Shown here: in pieces, positions 16,972-24,754 of the stretch
Layout of the letters: the number at the start of each line of letters is the position of its first letter
How positions within the stretch are numbered: the first letter of the stretch is position 1
From: JABDPF01 sp037384065
Lineage (GTDB): Bacteria; Pseudomonadota; Gammaproteobacteria; Xanthomonadales; SZUA-36
Reading direction: 5' to 3'
Length of the DNA stretch: 34,726 bases
Assembly: GCA_037384065.1 (NCBI GenBank)
Contig: JARROJ010000025.1
Location: 1-34,726 of the forward strand
Made by a program: the position numbers and the translations under genes
Notes under the pieces: model-generated
What the model saw: the letters and a program-made list of their open reading frames with translations, nothing else
Database searches by the model: none
Told to the model about the DNA's origin: nothing

Positions 16972-19356
16972 TCATTCCTCCTGCTTGCGTTTGCGGTCGA
17001 TCCACGTGCACAGGGCGCGCACCGCGCGGTCGGCCGAGCGGAACACGGGCAGGCCGCCGTCGCGCAAGGCATCGACCAGCGGATCGAACAGCCGCCCGGA
17101 ATCGACCACGGCGACGACCGGCTTGTCCGTCGCGGCGGCGAGCTTCGGCAGACGCCGGGCGATGGACGCGGGATCGTTAATCGATTCCGGGTAGTCATCG
17201 CCGGGCGGCAGGGTCTGCAGCGCCGGCGTCAGCGGCACGATGCCGACGACCGCGGCGTCGATTCCGGGGTCCGCCAGCACCTCGGCGACCATGTCGGCAT
17301 AGGCCGTGTCGCCGGTCATCGGCGTGATGTCGAAGGGATTGCGCACGTCGACCAGTCCGTCCAGCCCGTGGTCGAAGACGATTTTCGCCAGCGCCTCCTC
17401 GGTGCGCGCGCCGAAGGCGGGCAAGACGAGCTCGGCGCCGTTCCGGCGGATCGAGTCCGCCATGCCGACCGTCTCGAAACCCGCGTTGGAGATCGCCGCC
17501 AGCCGCACGCCGGCCGCGCGCCGGCCACGCAGCGGCAGCGTGACGCGAAGAAAATCGGTGAATTCGCTGAAGTCGGCCGCGACGAAGGCCCCGGCCTGGG
17601 CCAGGGCGTTCTCGCACACGGCGTAATCGCCCGCGACCGAAGCGGTATGGCCGGCCGTGGCCGAGCGGCCTTCCTCGGTGCGTCCGGCCTTGTAGAACAC
17701 CACGTCCTTGCCGTGCGCCACGGCGGTTTTGACGGCCGCCGCGAACGCCAGTCCGTCGTCCGGCCGGAACCCTTCGACGTACACCGCGAACACCTCGATC
17801 CCGGGATCGTCCGCCAGGAAGGAGAGCAGGTCGCCGGCCGTCAGGTCGATCTGGTTGCCGATCGAGAGCGCGTACCGGGGCTCGAGCCAGGGCTCGTCGC
17901 TCAGGGTGGAAATGATGAACGCGCCGGACTGGGAAACGAAGCACAGCGGCTGCGGATCGTCGCTCCGCGACTTCGGCAGCTTGGTCTCCGGGATGAACAT
18001 CGTGTCGTAGCGCCCCGGGCGGGAAATGACGCCAAGCGAGTTGCCGCCCAGGAACAGCGGTCCGCCGCCCGGCGTCAGGTGCGCCTGCCGGATGCGGTCC
18101 ATCAGCTCCGCCTCGAGGGCGCCGCTGCCGCGTTTCTCGCCGATGCCGCCCGGAATCAGGATCACGCTCTCGGCCTTGTCCTCGTCGATGACTTCGTCGA
18201 TAACCGATCGCACGCGATCCGCACCGACGGCAACGACCAGCAGGTCGACCTTTTCCGGCAGCGCGGCGACGCTCGTCACGCAACGCACGCCGTCGATCGT
18301 GTCCGCCTGCGGGTGGACGACGTGGAGCCGGTCGTGACCGAAGCCCGCGCCCAGCATGTTGCCCAGGATGATCCGGCCCATGTTGCTGGCCTGCGCGGAC
18401 GCGCCGACGACGGCCGCCGACCGGGGTTGCAGCAGGCGGTGCAGCTTGTCGACCGGTCGCGGTTCGCGGGCCGGCGTGGCCGGCCGGAACCGGCAAACAC
18501 CGTCGAGCGGGGCCATGCGTCCGCCGGCCGCGACGAAGGGATTGACCTCGAGTTCCTCCAGGTGGAAGTCGGCATCGGGGTTCACGGCGGAATAATGATT
18601 GGCCAGGTCGATGAAGCCCTGGAAGCACCGCACCAGGATCGCATCGTCCAGCAGGCGGCGCGATCCTCGCATGGCGCCGCTGAGCCGGTCGTAGCTGAGC
18701 GTTTTGCGGAAGTATTCGAAAAACTGCGCGCCGTCGGTCGTGCCGGTCGGGGCGATCGCGACCGCCGCGCCCTTGCGCGTCTGCCGGGCCAGGATCTCCA
18801 TCTCGACGCCGCCGAGCCCGGCCGAGATGATCGGGCCGAACTCCGCGGTGGCGCGCAGGCCGACGAACAACTCGGTCGCGAAGCCCTGGGCGTCGGGCGT
18901 GACGCAGGAGCACAGCAGGATGCCGACGATGCGGTCCGCGAGGCGTTGTTCGAGCCCGCGGCCGCGGCGACCGGCCAGCGCCGCCGGCACCTCGCCGGTG
19001 TGGCTTTCCAGGTAGGCCGCGTAGGTCTCGGGCACCTCGCGCTTCATCAGTTCAAAGGCGGCCTCGACGGCGCCGATCTCGCGCGCGACGATGCGCACGC
19101 CCTTCGCCTCGGTCTTGTGCGTGATGTCCGGCGAGACGACCTTGAGCACCACCCGGTCACCGCTGAGCTGTTCCAGGTCGGCGGCGGTCGGATGACCGCC
19201 CACGGGGATCAGACGGCTTGCCGGGGCGGCCTCGGCCCCGGTGGCCGCCAGGATCTCGTAGCATTCATGCTCGTACAGGTTTTCCCGGCCGGCCGCATGG
19301 GCGGCGGCGAGCACGGCGTGGATTCGTTCGCTGTCCAGGGTGGTGTTCATGCGCAT
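16972..19356 (-). CDS. ADP-forming acyl-CoA synthetase (acetate-CoA ligase family), permuted domain order
   Basis: This NDP-forming acyl-CoA synthetase turns acyl-CoA, ADP and phosphate into the free acid, CoA and ATP, or the reverse. The 794-residue chain has an ATP-grasp domain first (~28-280; VVLKVVSPDITHKTEAKGV, metal-site region ELEVNPFV 268-275). A CoA-binding Rossmann domain follows (~305-400; SAAVVGASAQASNMGRIIL), then the succinyl-CoA ligase-like domains (~420-790). H570 in ATAGHTASVAGDYAV is the likely phosphohistidine. Most family members I know place the CoA-binding domain first, so the order here is unusual. GGA seven bases before the ATG at 19356 favours that start over 19350, which has an ATGA overlap with iorB. 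Packed between iorB and an aminotransferase, it probably conserves energy from the IorAB acyl-CoA product. Confidence 0.85.
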   Translation of the reverse strand: MRMNTTLDSERIHAVLAAAHAAGRENLYEHECYEILAATGAEAAPASRLIPVGGHPTAADLEQLSGDRVVLKVVSPDITHKTEAKGVRIVAREIGAVEAAFELMKREVPETYAAYLESHTGEVPAALAGRRGRGLEQRLADRIVGILLCSCVTPDAQGFATELFVGLRATAEFGPIISAGLGGVEMEILARQTRKGAAVAIAPTGTTDGAQFFEYFRKTLSYDRLSGAMRGSRRLLDDAILVRCFQGFIDLANHYSAVNPDADFHLEELEVNPFVAAGGRMAPLDGVCRFRPATPAREPRPVDKLHRLLQPRSAAVVGASAQASNMGRIILGNMLGAGFGHDRLHVVHPQADTIDGVRCVTSVAALPEKVDLLVVAVGADRVRSVIDEVIDEDKAESVILIPGGIGEKRGSGALEAELMDRIRQAHLTPGGGPLFLGGNSLGVISRPGRYDTMFIPETKLPKSRSDDPQPLCFVSQSGAFIISTLSDEPWLEPRYALSIGNQIDLTAGDLLSFLADDPGIEVFAVYVEGFRPDDGLAFAAAVKTAVAHGKDVVFYKAGRTEEGRSATAGHTASVAGDYAVCENALAQAGAFVAADFSEFTDFLRVTLPLRGRRAAGVRLAAISNAGFETVGMADSIRRNGAELVLPAFGARTEEALAKIVFDHGLDGLVDVRNPFDITPMTGDTAYADMVAEVLADPGIDAAVVGIVPLTPALQTLPPGDDYPESINDPASIARRLPKLAAATDKPVVAVVDSGRLFDPLVDALRDGGLPVFRSADRAVRALCTWIDRKRKQEE

Positions 19357-20108
19357 GCGGGGATCCGGTCGCAGGCCAGCGCGCCGGGTTCGGCCAGCAG
19401 GGCTTCGAGGCGATCGCCGGCGACGGCCTCGGCCCAGGCGCCGGCCTGACCGGCGTCGAGGGTCTCCGGGTCGAGTTTGTTGATCAGGCGCAGCGCATCG
19501 GGCGTCGTCATCCCGGCGTCGAGCAGCGCGCGGAAAAACAGGCCGGCGTCGCGCCCGAACCGGAAGGCGCGCTGGTTGACCCGGACCGTCTTCTCGCCCT
19601 TGCGCGCGAACAGGCGCTCGACGAAGGCGAGCATGCGCTCGTCTTCGAAGTCGAGCAGCGGCGCCGCGGCGCCCACCGTCACCATGTTCTGCGCGCGGCG
19701 GTTGCCGGCCGCGCGCGCGAAGTGCGCGGTGTCGACGAGGATGATGTTCTCGATCCCGGCAAGTTCGGCGAGCAGCGCGTCGGCCTCCGGGTAGTTCGGA
19801 ATGTTGACGAACGGGGTGATGCTCGTGATCACCCAGCCGCCCGGCCGCAGGAACTGCCGGTAGCGCAGCGCCTCCAGCGGCTCGACCGCCAGGATCATGT
19901 CGGCCTTGCCGGTCGGGATGATGTCGGACCAGATTTCCGTGTCGCCGTAGCGCAGATTGGACTGCACCGCGCCGCCGCGTTGCGCCATGCCGTGAACCTC
20001 GGCCTGCTTGAAATGGAATCCCGCGTCCATCGCGGCGTGGTCGATGACGAAGGCGATCGACAGGATGCCCTGGCCTCCGACGCCGGCGAGAATGATGTTT
20101 TTCTGCAT
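19347..20108 (-). CDS. iorB: indolepyruvate:ferredoxin oxidoreductase beta subunit
   Basis: This is the gamma-domain-type (beta) subunit of indolepyruvate:ferredoxin oxidoreductase, which converts aryl pyruvates to arylacetyl-CoA together with IorA. The 253-residue protein begins with the glycine-rich MQKNIILAGVGGQGILSIAF and contains HGMAQRGGAVQSNLRYG, both hallmarks of this 2-oxoacid oxidoreductase domain. A helical C-terminal extension follows from about residue 160. No cysteine cluster motif is present, as is normal for IorB. AGGA eight bases before the ATG supports the start. It lies 11 bp after the iorA stop, and its own stop overlaps the acd start region, so the four genes are one transcription unit. 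Confidence 0.88.
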   Translation of the reverse strand: MQKNIILAGVGGQGILSIAFVIDHAAMDAGFHFKQAEVHGMAQRGGAVQSNLRYGDTEIWSDIIPTGKADMILAVEPLEALRYRQFLRPGGWVITSITPFVNIPNYPEADALLAELAGIENIILVDTAHFARAAGNRRAQNMVTVGAAAPLLDFEDERMLAFVERLFARKGEKTVRVNQRAFRFGRDAGLFFRALLDAGMTTPDALRLINKLDPETLDAGQAGAWAEAVAGDRLEALLAEPGALACDRIPACA

Positions 20109-20119
20109 GTCGTTCGTCC

Positions 20120-21703
20120 TCAGACCACCTTGCGCTTCTGCGCCTCGATACAGGCGCGTCGCGCGACGATCACGCTGGGTCCGTCAAAGGCCAGTTCCTC
20201 CTTCAGCACCTGCACGTTCCGCTCGTGATTGCGTGGAATGGGTTCGATCACGCGGAAGTGGTCCTCGTCGATGCCGGTGCCGAGGATGATCTGATCCAGG
20301 GTCGGACCGGTCGACATCGAGCGCTGCGTGCCGGTCATCGCGACCGTGCTGTTGTCCAGCACCAGGACCTTCAGGTTGACGCCCTGCTGAACGGCCGACA
20401 TGAGCGGCGTGATGCCGCCGTGCGCGAAGGTGCTGTCACCGATCGCGGCCACGGCCGGCGCATAGCCGGCATGTGCCGCGCCGGCCGCCATGCCGATCGA
20501 TGCGCCCATCGCCACGCAACTGTGCACGGCTTCGAGCGGCGGCAGCGCGCCCAGCGCGTAACAGCCGATGTCGGAAAAGACCTGCGGATCCTCGTAACCG
20601 CCCAGGGCGTCGTTCAGGGCGCGGAACGAGTCGGTATGGGGACAGCCCTTGCACAGGGCGGGCGGCCGCCCCGCGATGTCGGCTTTGGGCGGGCAGGCGG
20701 TCGGCAGGGGTTCCAGGCGCAGGGCCGCGCGCACGAGGTCCGGGTTGAGTTCACCGGTCCGCGGCAGCGCGCCGCTCATGCGCCCACGGATTTCGACGTT
20801 TTCGATCCCGAACAGCCCGCGCAGCGCGTTTTCGACGAAGGGATAGCCGTCTTCGAGCACCAGCAGATCATCGACGTGGTCGGTCAGCGTCCGCAGTTTT
20901 TCAGGCGGCAGGGGGTATTGGCCGATCGACAGGATGGAGAGGTCGTGGCCGGAATCCAGGTTCTCGTACAGGTAGTTGCCGGCGAGGCCGCAGGCGACGA
21001 CACCGTGCCGGCCCCGCAGATCGAGCGAATTACGGGGGCTGTCCTCGGAGCGGCGTACGAGTTCGGGTTGCTTTTCCGTCAGGTGCCGGTACTGCACGCG
21101 GGCGTTGACCGGCACCAGGGTCCACTTGCGGATCTGCTTGTCGGGCCGCAGGGCATTCTGCGGCAGGGGTTTGCGCATGGTCACGGCGGTGCGGCTGTGG
21201 GCGATACGCGTCACCAGCCGGATCATGACCGGAATGCTGAGCTCCTCCGACAGTGCGAACGCCTCGAACACGGCGTCGTAGCATTCCTGCTGGTTGCGCG
21301 GCTCCAGGCAGGGAATCAGTGCGAACTGCGCGAAGTACCGGCTGTCCTGCTCGTTCTGCGAGGAGTGCATGCCGGGATCGTCGGCCACGGCCAGCACCAG
21401 GCCGCCGTTGGTGCCGGTAATGGCGGAATTCATGAAGGCGTCGGCCGCCACGTTGAGGCCGACGTGCTTCATGCACACCAGCGCCCGCTTGCCGGCCCAG
21501 CTCATGCCCAGCGCCTCCTCGTAGGCGACTTTTTCGTTGGTCGACCAGAAGGCGTGGACATCACCGGCCTTTTTCGTGCGGCGCTCGATGAACTCGAAGA
21601 TCTCGGTGGACGGCGTGCCGGGATAGCCGTAAACACCGCTCAGCCCGGCATGGATGGCGCCAAGGCCCAGAGCCTCGTCGCCGAGGAGGATTTCTTTGTT
21701 CAC
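20120..21703 (-). CDS. iorA: indolepyruvate:ferredoxin oxidoreductase alpha subunit, lacking the C-terminal ferredoxin domain
   Basis: This ThDP-binding alpha subunit oxidatively decarboxylates aryl pyruvates with CoA and ferredoxin. The GTG at 21703 is chosen as start: AAGGA lies six bases upstream and VNKEILLGDEALGLGAIHAG is the family N-terminus; the frame is open to 21961 but that part is low-complexity and unlike the family. The product is 527 residues. GYPGTPSTEIFE (26-37), the ThDP site GDSTFAHGG to N451 (422-451), and cysteines C351/C354 in LCKGCPHTDSF, C381 and C518 could hold one [4Fe-4S] cluster near ThDP. The chain stops at ARRACIEAQKRKVV, where archaeal IorA continues into a two-cluster ferredoxin domain. 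It is therefore a shortened form that must pass electrons to a separate protein. Confidence 0.87.
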   Translation of the reverse strand: MNKEILLGDEALGLGAIHAGLSGVYGYPGTPSTEIFEFIERRTKKAGDVHAFWSTNEKVAYEEALGMSWAGKRALVCMKHVGLNVAADAFMNSAITGTNGGLVLAVADDPGMHSSQNEQDSRYFAQFALIPCLEPRNQQECYDAVFEAFALSEELSIPVMIRLVTRIAHSRTAVTMRKPLPQNALRPDKQIRKWTLVPVNARVQYRHLTEKQPELVRRSEDSPRNSLDLRGRHGVVACGLAGNYLYENLDSGHDLSILSIGQYPLPPEKLRTLTDHVDDLLVLEDGYPFVENALRGLFGIENVEIRGRMSGALPRTGELNPDLVRAALRLEPLPTACPPKADIAGRPPALCKGCPHTDSFRALNDALGGYEDPQVFSDIGCYALGALPPLEAVHSCVAMGASIGMAAGAAHAGYAPAVAAIGDSTFAHGGITPLMSAVQQGVNLKVLVLDNSTVAMTGTQRSMSTGPTLDQIILGTGIDEDHFRVIEPIPRNHERNVQVLKEELAFDGPSVIVARRACIEAQKRKVV

Positions 21704-21716
21704 GTGTGGTCCTTTT

Positions 21717-21765
21717 CGCAGGCGTAGGCCAGTTTTCGCGCACCGTTGCCGGTCGCTGGCCTGCG
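21717..21765 (-). promoter_or_regulatory. stem-loop in the iorA leader, just ahead of the ribosome site
   Basis: On the minus strand the segment CGCAGGCCAG (complement of 21756-21765) can pair with CTGGCC (21732-21727) and CCTGCG (21722-21717), leaving a 6-base bulge and a 23-base loop. The structure ends a few bases before the AAGGA ribosome site and GTG start of iorA. It may affect translation of the operon, but no known riboswitch is recognised. The remainder of the 280-bp gap up to 21983 shows no gene; GTGTACAC (21775-21782) is a short palindrome there. Confidence 0.35.
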
Positions 21766-21983
21766 ATGAATTCAGTGTACACCCGGCGCCGGACGGCGCG
21801 CGCTGACGAACATCAACTTCCGCTGGTTGCGGCCGTTCGCGCTTGCTTCCGCCCGAAAAAACGGGGTTAATGGCAGCTGTTCCCCGATTGAGGCGCGCAG
21901 AGCGATTGATGATGCCCCGTTCGATCACGTCCCGGCGTCGTATTGCCCCGGTGCTGTCCACGGACGCCGGGACGCACTGACCC

Positions 21984-22856
21984 GTGGGCGCCGTTGCGTA
22001 CTACCTGGCTCTGCCGTTCATCTACCTGATTTCGTATCTGCCGTTCAGGGTCCTGTACCTGTTGTCGGACCTGATGTACCTGCTGGTCTACCGGGTTCTC
22101 GGTTACCGCAAAGCGGTCGTCACCGGCAACCTGGAGCGGGCTTTTCCGGAGAAATCGGCCGATGAACTTCGCGCCATCCGGCGCGATTTTTACCGCTACT
22201 TCTGCGATCTGAGTCTCGAGACCCTGAAGACATTGACCGTCTCCCCCGGGGCGCTGGACGCGCACATGAGTTGCGGGGACCTGTCCGCCTTCGAGCACTT
22301 CTACCGCAAAAAGCAGAGCGTGATCATCGTCATGGGCCATTTCGGCAACTGGGAGCTCTGCGGCGCCTATTTCAGCCAGCTTCCGCTGCACCGGTTGTAC
22401 GTGATCTACCATCCGTTGAAGGACCGGCGTTTCGACCGGCTTTTTTACCGGATGAGAACGCGCCTGGGGAACCGCCTGTACCCGATGAAAGGCGTCTTCA
22501 AGGGCATGCTCAGGGACCGGGACAAGCTGACCGCGACGGCCTTCATCGCCGACCAGTCACCCGCGCCCGCCAACGCGCACTGGATGACGTTCCTGAACCA
22601 GGACACCGGCGTTTTCCGCGGAACGGAGACGCTCGCCCGGAAACTCGATTACCCGGTCATCTACCTGTCCGTCCGGCGCGAAAAAAGAGGCCATTACCGG
22701 CTGCACAGCGAATTGCTGGTCGAGCACCCCGCGGACCTGCCCGAGAACGCGCTGACCGAGCTGCACACGCGGCGCCTGGAGCGGGACATCATCGCGCACC
22801 CCGAAACCTGGCTCTGGTCGCATCGCAGGTGGAAACACCAGCGGCCCGAGGACTGA
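21984..22856 (+). CDS. lysophospholipid / lipid A-type acyltransferase family protein
   Basis: This 290-residue membrane-associated acyltransferase of the LpxL/HtrB (LPLAT) superfamily probably transfers an acyl chain to a lipid at the inner membrane. The N-terminus has a hydrophobic anchor (YYLALPFIYLISYLPFRVLYLLSDLMYLLVYRVLGYR). The catalytic HX4E motif is H119-E124 in MGHFGNWE. Further family motifs are VIYHPLKDRRFDRLF, the Gly-Met stretch around residue 170, and IADQSPAPANAHWMTFLNQ. GTG at 21984 is the first possible start because a TGA lies directly upstream in frame; no clear ribosome site is seen. No LPS genes surround it, so lipid A is not certain; an ornithine- or other aminolipid acyltransferase is also possible. 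Confidence 0.8.
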   Translation: MGAVAYYLALPFIYLISYLPFRVLYLLSDLMYLLVYRVLGYRKAVVTGNLERAFPEKSADELRAIRRDFYRYFCDLSLETLKTLTVSPGALDAHMSCGDLSAFEHFYRKKQSVIIVMGHFGNWELCGAYFSQLPLHRLYVIYHPLKDRRFDRLFYRMRTRLGNRLYPMKGVFKGMLRDRDKLTATAFIADQSPAPANAHWMTFLNQDTGVFRGTETLARKLDYPVIYLSVRREKRGHYRLHSELLVEHPADLPENALTELHTRRLERDIIAHPETWLWSHRRWKHQRPED

Positions 22857-22920
22857 CCGCCGCACTCATCCGGGCATTGCAATCCGGGTCTGACGCGGGC
22901 CGCCGCTATGTAAAAAATAT

Positions 22921-22949
22921 TTGACATGATGTCATGTCTGATTTACATT
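22921..22949 (+). promoter_or_regulatory. sigma-70 promoter with overlapping palindrome, ahead of the membrane protein/XRE pair
   Basis: A perfect -35 TTGACA (22921-22926) is followed after exactly 17 bp by TACATT (22944-22949). The palindrome GACATGA-TG-TCATGTC (22923-22938; 7-bp arms, 2-bp centre) overlaps the -35 and fills most of the spacer. This is where a repressor would block RNA polymerase. The downstream XRE protein is the natural candidate for autoregulation. Confidence 0.7.
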
Positions 22950-22986
22950 ACCTCCTGTAACGAATTTTTGACACAGGAGCGTGCGC

Positions 22987-23406
22987 ATGTCGTTCAGGGA
23001 AAAAGTGGTCTGGGTCATGCTGGTGATCATGGTCGTGGTTTATGGGGGTTATTTCGCCTCGGTTCTGCAAGCGGTCAACGCCGGTATCGAGGTGAGCGAA
23101 ATCGCTTATCGCCGCGCGATGCTGGGCACGGTGATCACCGTGGTCTGCCTGAGCATCGTCGGGACGATCGCGGTCACCATCGTGTCCCGGGGCGATGACG
23201 CCGAGGACGAACGGGATCGCGAGATCGACCGCTACGGCGCGTCGCTCGGCGCGGTTGTGCTGGCCGTCGGCGTGCTGGGCGGCCTGGCCCTGGCCATGAT
23301 CGGCGCGGCGCACTTCTGGATCGCGAACGTGCTCCTGCTGAGCCTGGTTCTGGCCGAAATCGCGGCCGGCCTGCGCAAGGTGATCCGGTACCGGAGCGGC
23401 GTCTGA
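22987..23406 (+). CDS. small four-helix membrane protein of unknown function paired with an XRE regulator
   Basis: This 139-residue protein has four predicted membrane helices: VVWVMLVIMVVVYGGYFASVL (~7-27), MLGTVITVVCLSIVGTIAVTIV (~45-66), LGAVVLAVGVLGGLALAMIG (~87-106) and WIANVLLLSLVLAEIAAG (~111-128). A charged loop (RGDDAEDERDREIDRYGA) separates helices two and three. The ATG at 22987 is chosen because AGGAG (22975-22979) is seven bases upstream; a GTG at 22981 is too close. The regulator begins two bases after its stop. Small membrane protein plus short XRE regulator pairs are widespread in bacteria and archaea, with no settled function. Confidence 0.75.
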   Translation: MSFREKVVWVMLVIMVVVYGGYFASVLQAVNAGIEVSEIAYRRAMLGTVITVVCLSIVGTIAVTIVSRGDDAEDERDREIDRYGASLGAVVLAVGVLGGLALAMIGAAHFWIANVLLLSLVLAEIAAGLRKVIRYRSGV

Positions 23407-23407
23407 A

Positions 23408-23638
23408 ATGACGCGAAAAACGCGCATCACCAACTCGATTCGCGCCCTTCGCTTCGCGGCCGGCGAAATGACGCAGGCGGAACTTGCGGCCCGGGTCGGT
23501 CTGACCCGGCAGACGATCATCGCGATTGAACAGGGGCGCTATTCGCCCTCGCTGGAGGTCGCGTTCCAGGTCGCGCGGGTTTTCGACGTTCCGCTGGAGG
23601 AGGTGTTCCAGTATCCGGAGGGGAGCGCGCCTTCCTGA
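23408..23638 (+). CDS. XRE family transcriptional regulator
   Basis: This compact 76-residue DNA-binding protein has a single Cro/C1-type helix-turn-helix: MTQAELAARVGLTRQTIIAIEQGRYSPSLEVAFQVARVFDVPLEEVF (residues ~19-67). It belongs to the short regulators often found directly after a small membrane protein, as here (two-base gap). It has no sensor domain, so its signal may come through the membrane partner. The palindrome over the shared promoter at 22923-22938 is its most likely operator. The next gene converges from the other strand 40 bp away. Confidence 0.85.
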   Translation: MTRKTRITNSIRALRFAAGEMTQAELAARVGLTRQTIIAIEQGRYSPSLEVAFQVARVFDVPLEEVFQYPEGSAPS

Positions 23639-23677
23639 CCGTCGGCCGTCGTGCCGGCCCGCCGGTCGCGCGGCCGC

Positions 23678-24646
23678 TCAGTTGCCGTCGTTTGGCCAGT
23701 CGTCGAGGTGCACGTCCTTGGCGATCACCTGCGAGGGCGAGCCGACGATCAGCGGGTCGGGGCCGGCGACGACGTCGTGGTTCTTTTCGGGGTAATCGAG
23801 GGTGCTCAGGAAATGCTGCATGCAGTTGAGCCGGGCGCGCTTCTTGTCGTCCGATTTGACGATGGTCCAGGGGCATGACGCCGTGTCGGTGTAGAAGAAC
23901 ATCGCTTCCTTGGCGCGCGTGTACTCATGCCACAGGCCCGCCGAGGCCTTGTCCACCGGGCTCAGCTTCCACTGTTTCAGCGGGTCTTCCATGCGCGCGG
24001 CGAAGCGCCGTTTCTGTTCCTTGCGCGTGACCGAGAAATAGTATTTGTACAGACGGATGCCGGAGTTGACCAGCATGCGTTCGAACTCCGGGCACTGGCG
24101 CATGAACTCGAGGTATTCGGTTGAGCTGCAGAACCCCATGACCCGCTCGACGCCCGCACGGTTGTACCAGGAGCGGTCGAGAAACAGGATTTCGCCGCGG
24201 GTCGGCAGGTGCACCACGTAGCGCTGGAAATACCACTGGCCGCGCTCGTGCTCGGTGGGTTTTTCCAGCGCGACGACCTTGGCGGCGCGCGGGTTGAGGT
24301 GTTCCATGAAGCGCTTGATGGTGCCGCCCTTGCCGGCGGCGTCGCGGCCCTCGAAGATGATGACGATTTTCTGCCCGGTCAGCTTGACCCAGTTCTGGAC
24401 CTTCAGCAACTCGATCTGCAACTGGGCCTTCTGCGCGGCATACTCGCGGCGCGGGATGCGGTCGGTGTACGGGTACTTGCCTTCCTTGAACAACTGGCCG
24501 ATGGCCTGGGGATCCTGGCGCAGGCGCGAAATCGTTTTTGAGCGGAAGCGCCCGCGCGCAGACTCGACGCCGCCATTCGGGCGCTTCGGTTCGTCCGGCG
24601 GATCGGGCGGATCGAGGCGGTCTTTGGCTTCAGGTTCGCGAGACAT
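23678..24646 (-). CDS. ppk2: polyphosphate kinase 2
   Basis: PPK2 transfers phosphate between polyphosphate and nucleotides, usually making GTP or ATP from polyphosphate. The 322-residue protein has a proline/charge-rich N-terminal tail of about 35 residues, the Walker A motif EGRDAAGKGG (99-108), the Walker B-like LFLDRSWYNR (154-163) and the lid region RFAARMEDPLKQWKLSPVD. Length and single domain indicate a class I PPK2. It runs convergently to the XRE gene and is read from its own promoter (24685-24713). No ppk1 or ppx gene is nearby. The start at 24646 (MSREPEAKDR) has no strong ribosome site. Confidence 0.93.
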   Translation of the reverse strand: MSREPEAKDRLDPPDPPDEPKRPNGGVESARGRFRSKTISRLRQDPQAIGQLFKEGKYPYTDRIPRREYAAQKAQLQIELLKVQNWVKLTGQKIVIIFEGRDAAGKGGTIKRFMEHLNPRAAKVVALEKPTEHERGQWYFQRYVVHLPTRGEILFLDRSWYNRAGVERVMGFCSSTEYLEFMRQCPEFERMLVNSGIRLYKYYFSVTRKEQKRRFAARMEDPLKQWKLSPVDKASAGLWHEYTRAKEAMFFYTDTASCPWTIVKSDDKKRARLNCMQHFLSTLDYPEKNHDVVAGPDPLIVGSPSQVIAKDVHLDDWPNDGN

Positions 24647-24684
24647 GGGTCGGCGTGCGGTTTCCGCGCTGGGGTTCCTGCGAC

Positions 24685-24713
24685 ACTATAGCAATCGCCG
24701 GCGCGCGTGAAAA
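24685..24713 (-). promoter_or_regulatory. candidate promoter of ppk2
   Basis: On the minus strand TATAGT (complement of 24685-24690, five of six consensus bases) stands 17 bp from TTTTCA (complement of 24708-24713). The -35 overlaps the T-run of the marR terminator, so one transcript ends where the next begins. Confidence 0.5.
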
Positions 24714-24734
24714 ACCGTCGCCGCGTCGCGACGG
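24710..24734 (-). terminator. Rho-independent terminator of the MarR gene
   Basis: CCGTCGC (24715-24721) and GCGACGG (24728-24734) form a 7-bp GC stem around a six-base loop. On the minus strand it is followed directly by five T (24714-24710). It begins 20 bases after the marR stop. Confidence 0.75.
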
Positions 24735-24754
24735 CGGGCGTCACGGGTGAAACG

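Noticed and set aside
16894..19449. 851-codon open frame on the plus strand opposite the acyl-CoA synthetase
   Set aside because: Low-complexity Arg/Gly/Asp/Val translation with no motif; the minus strand encodes a complete conserved enzyme.
21775..21782. GTGTACAC as a TyrR-type box for the ior operon
   Set aside because: Too short and not the TGTAAA-N6-TTTACA pattern expected for TyrR.
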